Shown: piece after piece, positions 62,415 to 64,000 of the stretch
How positions within the stretch are numbered: position 1 is the stretch's first letter
Layout of the letters: the number at the start of each line of letters is the position of its first letter
NCBI GenBank assembly: GCA_020852275.1
Contig: JADZBE010000010.1
Location: 62,001-126,000 of the forward strand
Length of the DNA stretch: 64,000 nucleotides
Source: Phycisphaerales bacterium
GTDB lineage: Bacteria > Planctomycetota > Phycisphaerae > UBA1845
Direction: 5' to 3'
Notes under the pieces: generated by a model
Told to the model about the DNA's origin: nothing
Seen by the model: the letters and a program-made list of their open reading frames with translations, nothing else
Databases searched by the model: none
Program-made: the position numbers and the translations under genes

Positions 62415-62494
62415 CATGCTCGCGCTGAGTACAGCGAGAGCATGCCACCCCGGAGGCATGCCACCCCGGAGGCATGCCGCCCCGGAGGCATGCC
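62415..62494. repeat. Family T palindrome plus 16-bp tandem repeat
   Basis: CATGCTCGCGCTG and CAGCGAGAGCATG around AGTA, then GCATGCCACCCCGGAG repeated three times (62440-62487, third copy with one change) and a partial fourth. Confidence 0.85.
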
Positions 62495-62713
62495 TTCCGG
62501 CCGAAAATGGAATGGCCCTCGTCTTTCAGTCCGAGTTGTTAACAGAGCCGGCTCGGCGCGGTATGCTCCCCGCCAGGAAACGCCTTCAGAAGTTCACCGA
62601 TCTGGAATCGACGTGCCGCGAACCCGACCGCCGGATGGTGATCCTCTGAAGTCCGCTTCTGCACGGAACGTCAGCTTCTTCCACCGCGCAGGCATTGCTC
62701 GGAGACGCCGGCC

Positions 62714-63679
62714 ATGCCCACTCGATCGCCCGACCAGTCTGAATCGCGACGCATCCGCAAGCCCCTCGTGGCGGGGCAGTTCTATCCCGCCGATCCTGAA
62801 ACGTGCCGCAGGCAGATCGAGGTTTGCCTCGGCGCCGGCCCGTCCGGACAGGATTTCTCCGCGGAGCACGTGCGGGAGTCGCGCGTGGATGGGCTGATGT
62901 TGGGGGCGATCGTGCCGCACGCCGGATGGATGTGCAGCGGAGGCGTGGCTGGGCGCGCCTTCCGGGAGCTGCGCCGCGCGCCGTCGCCGGAGCGGGTGGT
63001 GCTGTTCGGCGGCGTGCATCGCTATCGCGGGCGCACGGCCGCGGTGTACGGTTCGGGAGAGTGGCTCACGCCGATCGGTCGGGCGCGTGTCGATGAGGCG
63101 TTTTGCACTCGCCTGCTGGACATGTCGGAGCTGTTCGCCGACGACCCGAGCGCCCATGACGGCGAGCACTCGATCGAGGTTCAACTCCCGTTTCTTGTTT
63201 CCCTGCTTCCGGACGCGCGGATCGTGCCGATCATGGTCCCCATCGCGCCTCAGGCCGTGCCGATCGGGGAAACGGTGGCCCGGTTGATCGCCGCATCGCG
63301 AGGCGGCGCGCTCGTCGTCGGCACGACGGATCTGACGCACTACGGACCCAACTACGGATTTACCCCTTGGGGAACGGGGAAAGAATCGCTGGCGCGCGCA
63401 AAGTTCAACGACGCGCGGTTCATCGAACTGATGTGCGCCCTGCGGGCGGGCGACCTCGTGCCGGAAGCGGCGACTCACCATAACGCATGTAATGCGGGAG
63501 CGGCCACGGCGACGGTGGCGTGTTGCGCGGCGCTGGGCGCGACGGGCGGGACGCTGCTCGAACACACAACGAGCCGTGAAGTGCTGCGCTGCGATTCGCC
63601 CGACAGCGTAGGGTACGCCGCGGTACTCTTCGCCGCGCCCAACCCCACCACGGTCGGCCGTTCCGGCCTTTTCCGCTGA
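62714..63679 (+). CDS. MEMO1-family protein (AmmeMemoRadiSam system protein B)
   Basis: 321 residues. MEMO1-like fold: RKPLVAGQFYPADPETCRRQ, GAIVPHAGWMCSGGVAGRAF (a metal-type His), HDGEHSIEVQLPFLV (His and Glu), TTDLTHYGPNYGF, and THHNACNAGAATATVACCAA with Cys. In bacteria this protein is usually encoded with an AMMECR1-domain protein and a radical SAM protein; neither is in the window, though the downstream edge is only 320 bases away. The function is a presumed iron-dependent oxygenase/redox activity, by family only. Confidence 0.9.
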   Translation: MPTRSPDQSESRRIRKPLVAGQFYPADPETCRRQIEVCLGAGPSGQDFSAEHVRESRVDGLMLGAIVPHAGWMCSGGVAGRAFRELRRAPSPERVVLFGGVHRYRGRTAAVYGSGEWLTPIGRARVDEAFCTRLLDMSELFADDPSAHDGEHSIEVQLPFLVSLLPDARIVPIMVPIAPQAVPIGETVARLIAASRGGALVVGTTDLTHYGPNYGFTPWGTGKESLARAKFNDARFIELMCALRAGDLVPEAATHHNACNAGAATATVACCAALGATGGTLLEHTTSREVLRCDSPDSVGYAAVLFAAPNPTTVGRSGLFR

Positions 63680-63701
63680 GGGGACCGGCGCGACCAAAGC
63701 G

Positions 63702-63810
63702 CGAAACGCCGAAACGCAGAAACGTCGGAACCCCGAAACGTCCCAACGTCGACACGTCGAAACGTCGAAACGTCGAAACGTCGCAACGTCGAAACGTCGC
63801 AACGTCGAAA
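63702..63810. repeat. 8-bp tandem repeat (CGTCGAAA)
   Basis: About 13 units of CGTCGAAA with variants (CGTCGCAA, CGTCCCAA, CGTCGACA), cleanest at 63755-63810. The 5' end shows degenerated copies (CGCCGAAA, CGCAGAAA). Confidence 0.9.
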
Positions 63811-63851
63811 TCAGCGCCGCGACCGTGGCACCCCGTGGGGGTAGGCGACGC

Positions 63852-63943
63852 GCGTCATTCCCGCGAAGGGGGGCATGCAACTTCGTCATTCCCGCGAAGG
63901 CGGGGATCCAGCTTCGTCCTTTTCGCGAAGGCGGGGAACCAGC
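63852..63943. repeat. Cluster of family R repeats
   Basis: Three units in the same direction: CGTCATTCCCGCGAAGGGGG, CGTCATTCCCGCGAAGGCGG and CGTCCTTTTCGCGAAGGCGG. Two carry the fuller form with GGATCCAG or GGAACCAG. Confidence 0.85.
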
Positions 63944-64000
63944 CGGTGGCCCATGAGGTCACAAAATCGAGAGGTTTTCCCGCGTATCCTGGACCCCCGC

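Larger units (their letters stand above)
61911..62713. other. Repeat-rich intergenic region
   Basis: 803 bases: half a family P palindrome (62008-62027), a family R pair (62162-62233), a family T palindrome running into a 16-bp tandem repeat (62415-62494). No gene seen. Confidence 0.65.
63680..64000. other. Repeat-only edge of the window
   Basis: 8-bp tandem repeat (63702-63810) followed by three family R units (63852-63943). No gene seen. Confidence 0.7.

Noticed and set aside
63702-63810. A CRISPR array
   Set aside because: The unit is only 8 bases with no spacers; it is a simple tandem repeat, and no cas gene is present.
1-64000. tRNA or rRNA genes
   Set aside because: I looked for the T-arm GTTCGANTC pattern with a matching acceptor stem and for conserved rRNA blocks and found none. 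A covariance-model scan would settle it.

Overview
The window (64 kb, high GC) looks like a chromosomal segment of a planctomycete. I infer this from family content, not from a marker-gene match: a small Hc1-type histone-like protein, a spirochaete/mitochondrial-type EF-G, a Uma2-family protein, a DUF4091-like glycosidase, Gfo/Idh/MocA and TIM-barrel sugar enzymes, a membrane protein with a CxxCGYxLxG-CPxCG zinc ribbon, many lipoproteins, and dense families of short palindromic intergenic repeats. No tRNA, rRNA, CRISPR array, transposase, integrase or phage gene was seen.

Layout. 1-4.4 kb: a partial gene, an ABC ATPase, a secreted protein and a zinc-ribbon membrane protein. 4.4-9.3 kb: an RluA-like/methyltransferase fusion, an HDOD protein, two tandem 27-residue membrane peptides and an SGNH protein. 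9.6-17.5 kb: NadC, a FlgI-like HEAT lipoprotein, a secreted M28 peptidase, a thioredoxin-gamma-glutamyltransferase fusion and Uma2. 17.9-20.5 kb: glycosyltransferase plus SGNH pair. 20.6-29.2 kb: two minus-strand clusters, one with a large glycosidase-like lipoprotein, one containing holA. 29.4-35.7 kb: Hc1, dprA and addB. 35.7-46.2 kb: a long minus-strand run including a five-gene cluster (TIM-barrel isomerase, oxidoreductase, sulfatase-fold enzyme, M23 peptidase, unknown) joined by 4-base stop/start overlaps, a fumarylacetoacetase-MOSC pair, a QueC-like protein with an altered P-loop, and an XRE-S24 regulator. 47-51.7 kb: HU, MnmE, a lipoprotein and a metzincin. 52-53.3 kb: a toxin-antitoxin pair and an unrecognised protein. 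53.4-64 kb: fusA, two lipoproteins, a 12-repeat kelch-type protein, a sugar-nucleotide epimerase, a JAMM peptidase and a MEMO1-family protein.

The most interesting signal is a C-terminal module of 81-85 residues shared by four exported proteins with unrelated front halves (genes at 1470, 12871, 50185 and 57245). All four copies begin Cys-x9-Cys, have an H-[TE]-V motif near the end, and stop one or two residues after a last cysteine. This is what a common sorting or surface-attachment domain for a secretion route would look like. Other points of interest are the paired 27-residue peptides, several domain fusions with altered catalytic residues, a repeat-like insertion in the MnmE G domain, and at least five intergenic repeat families.
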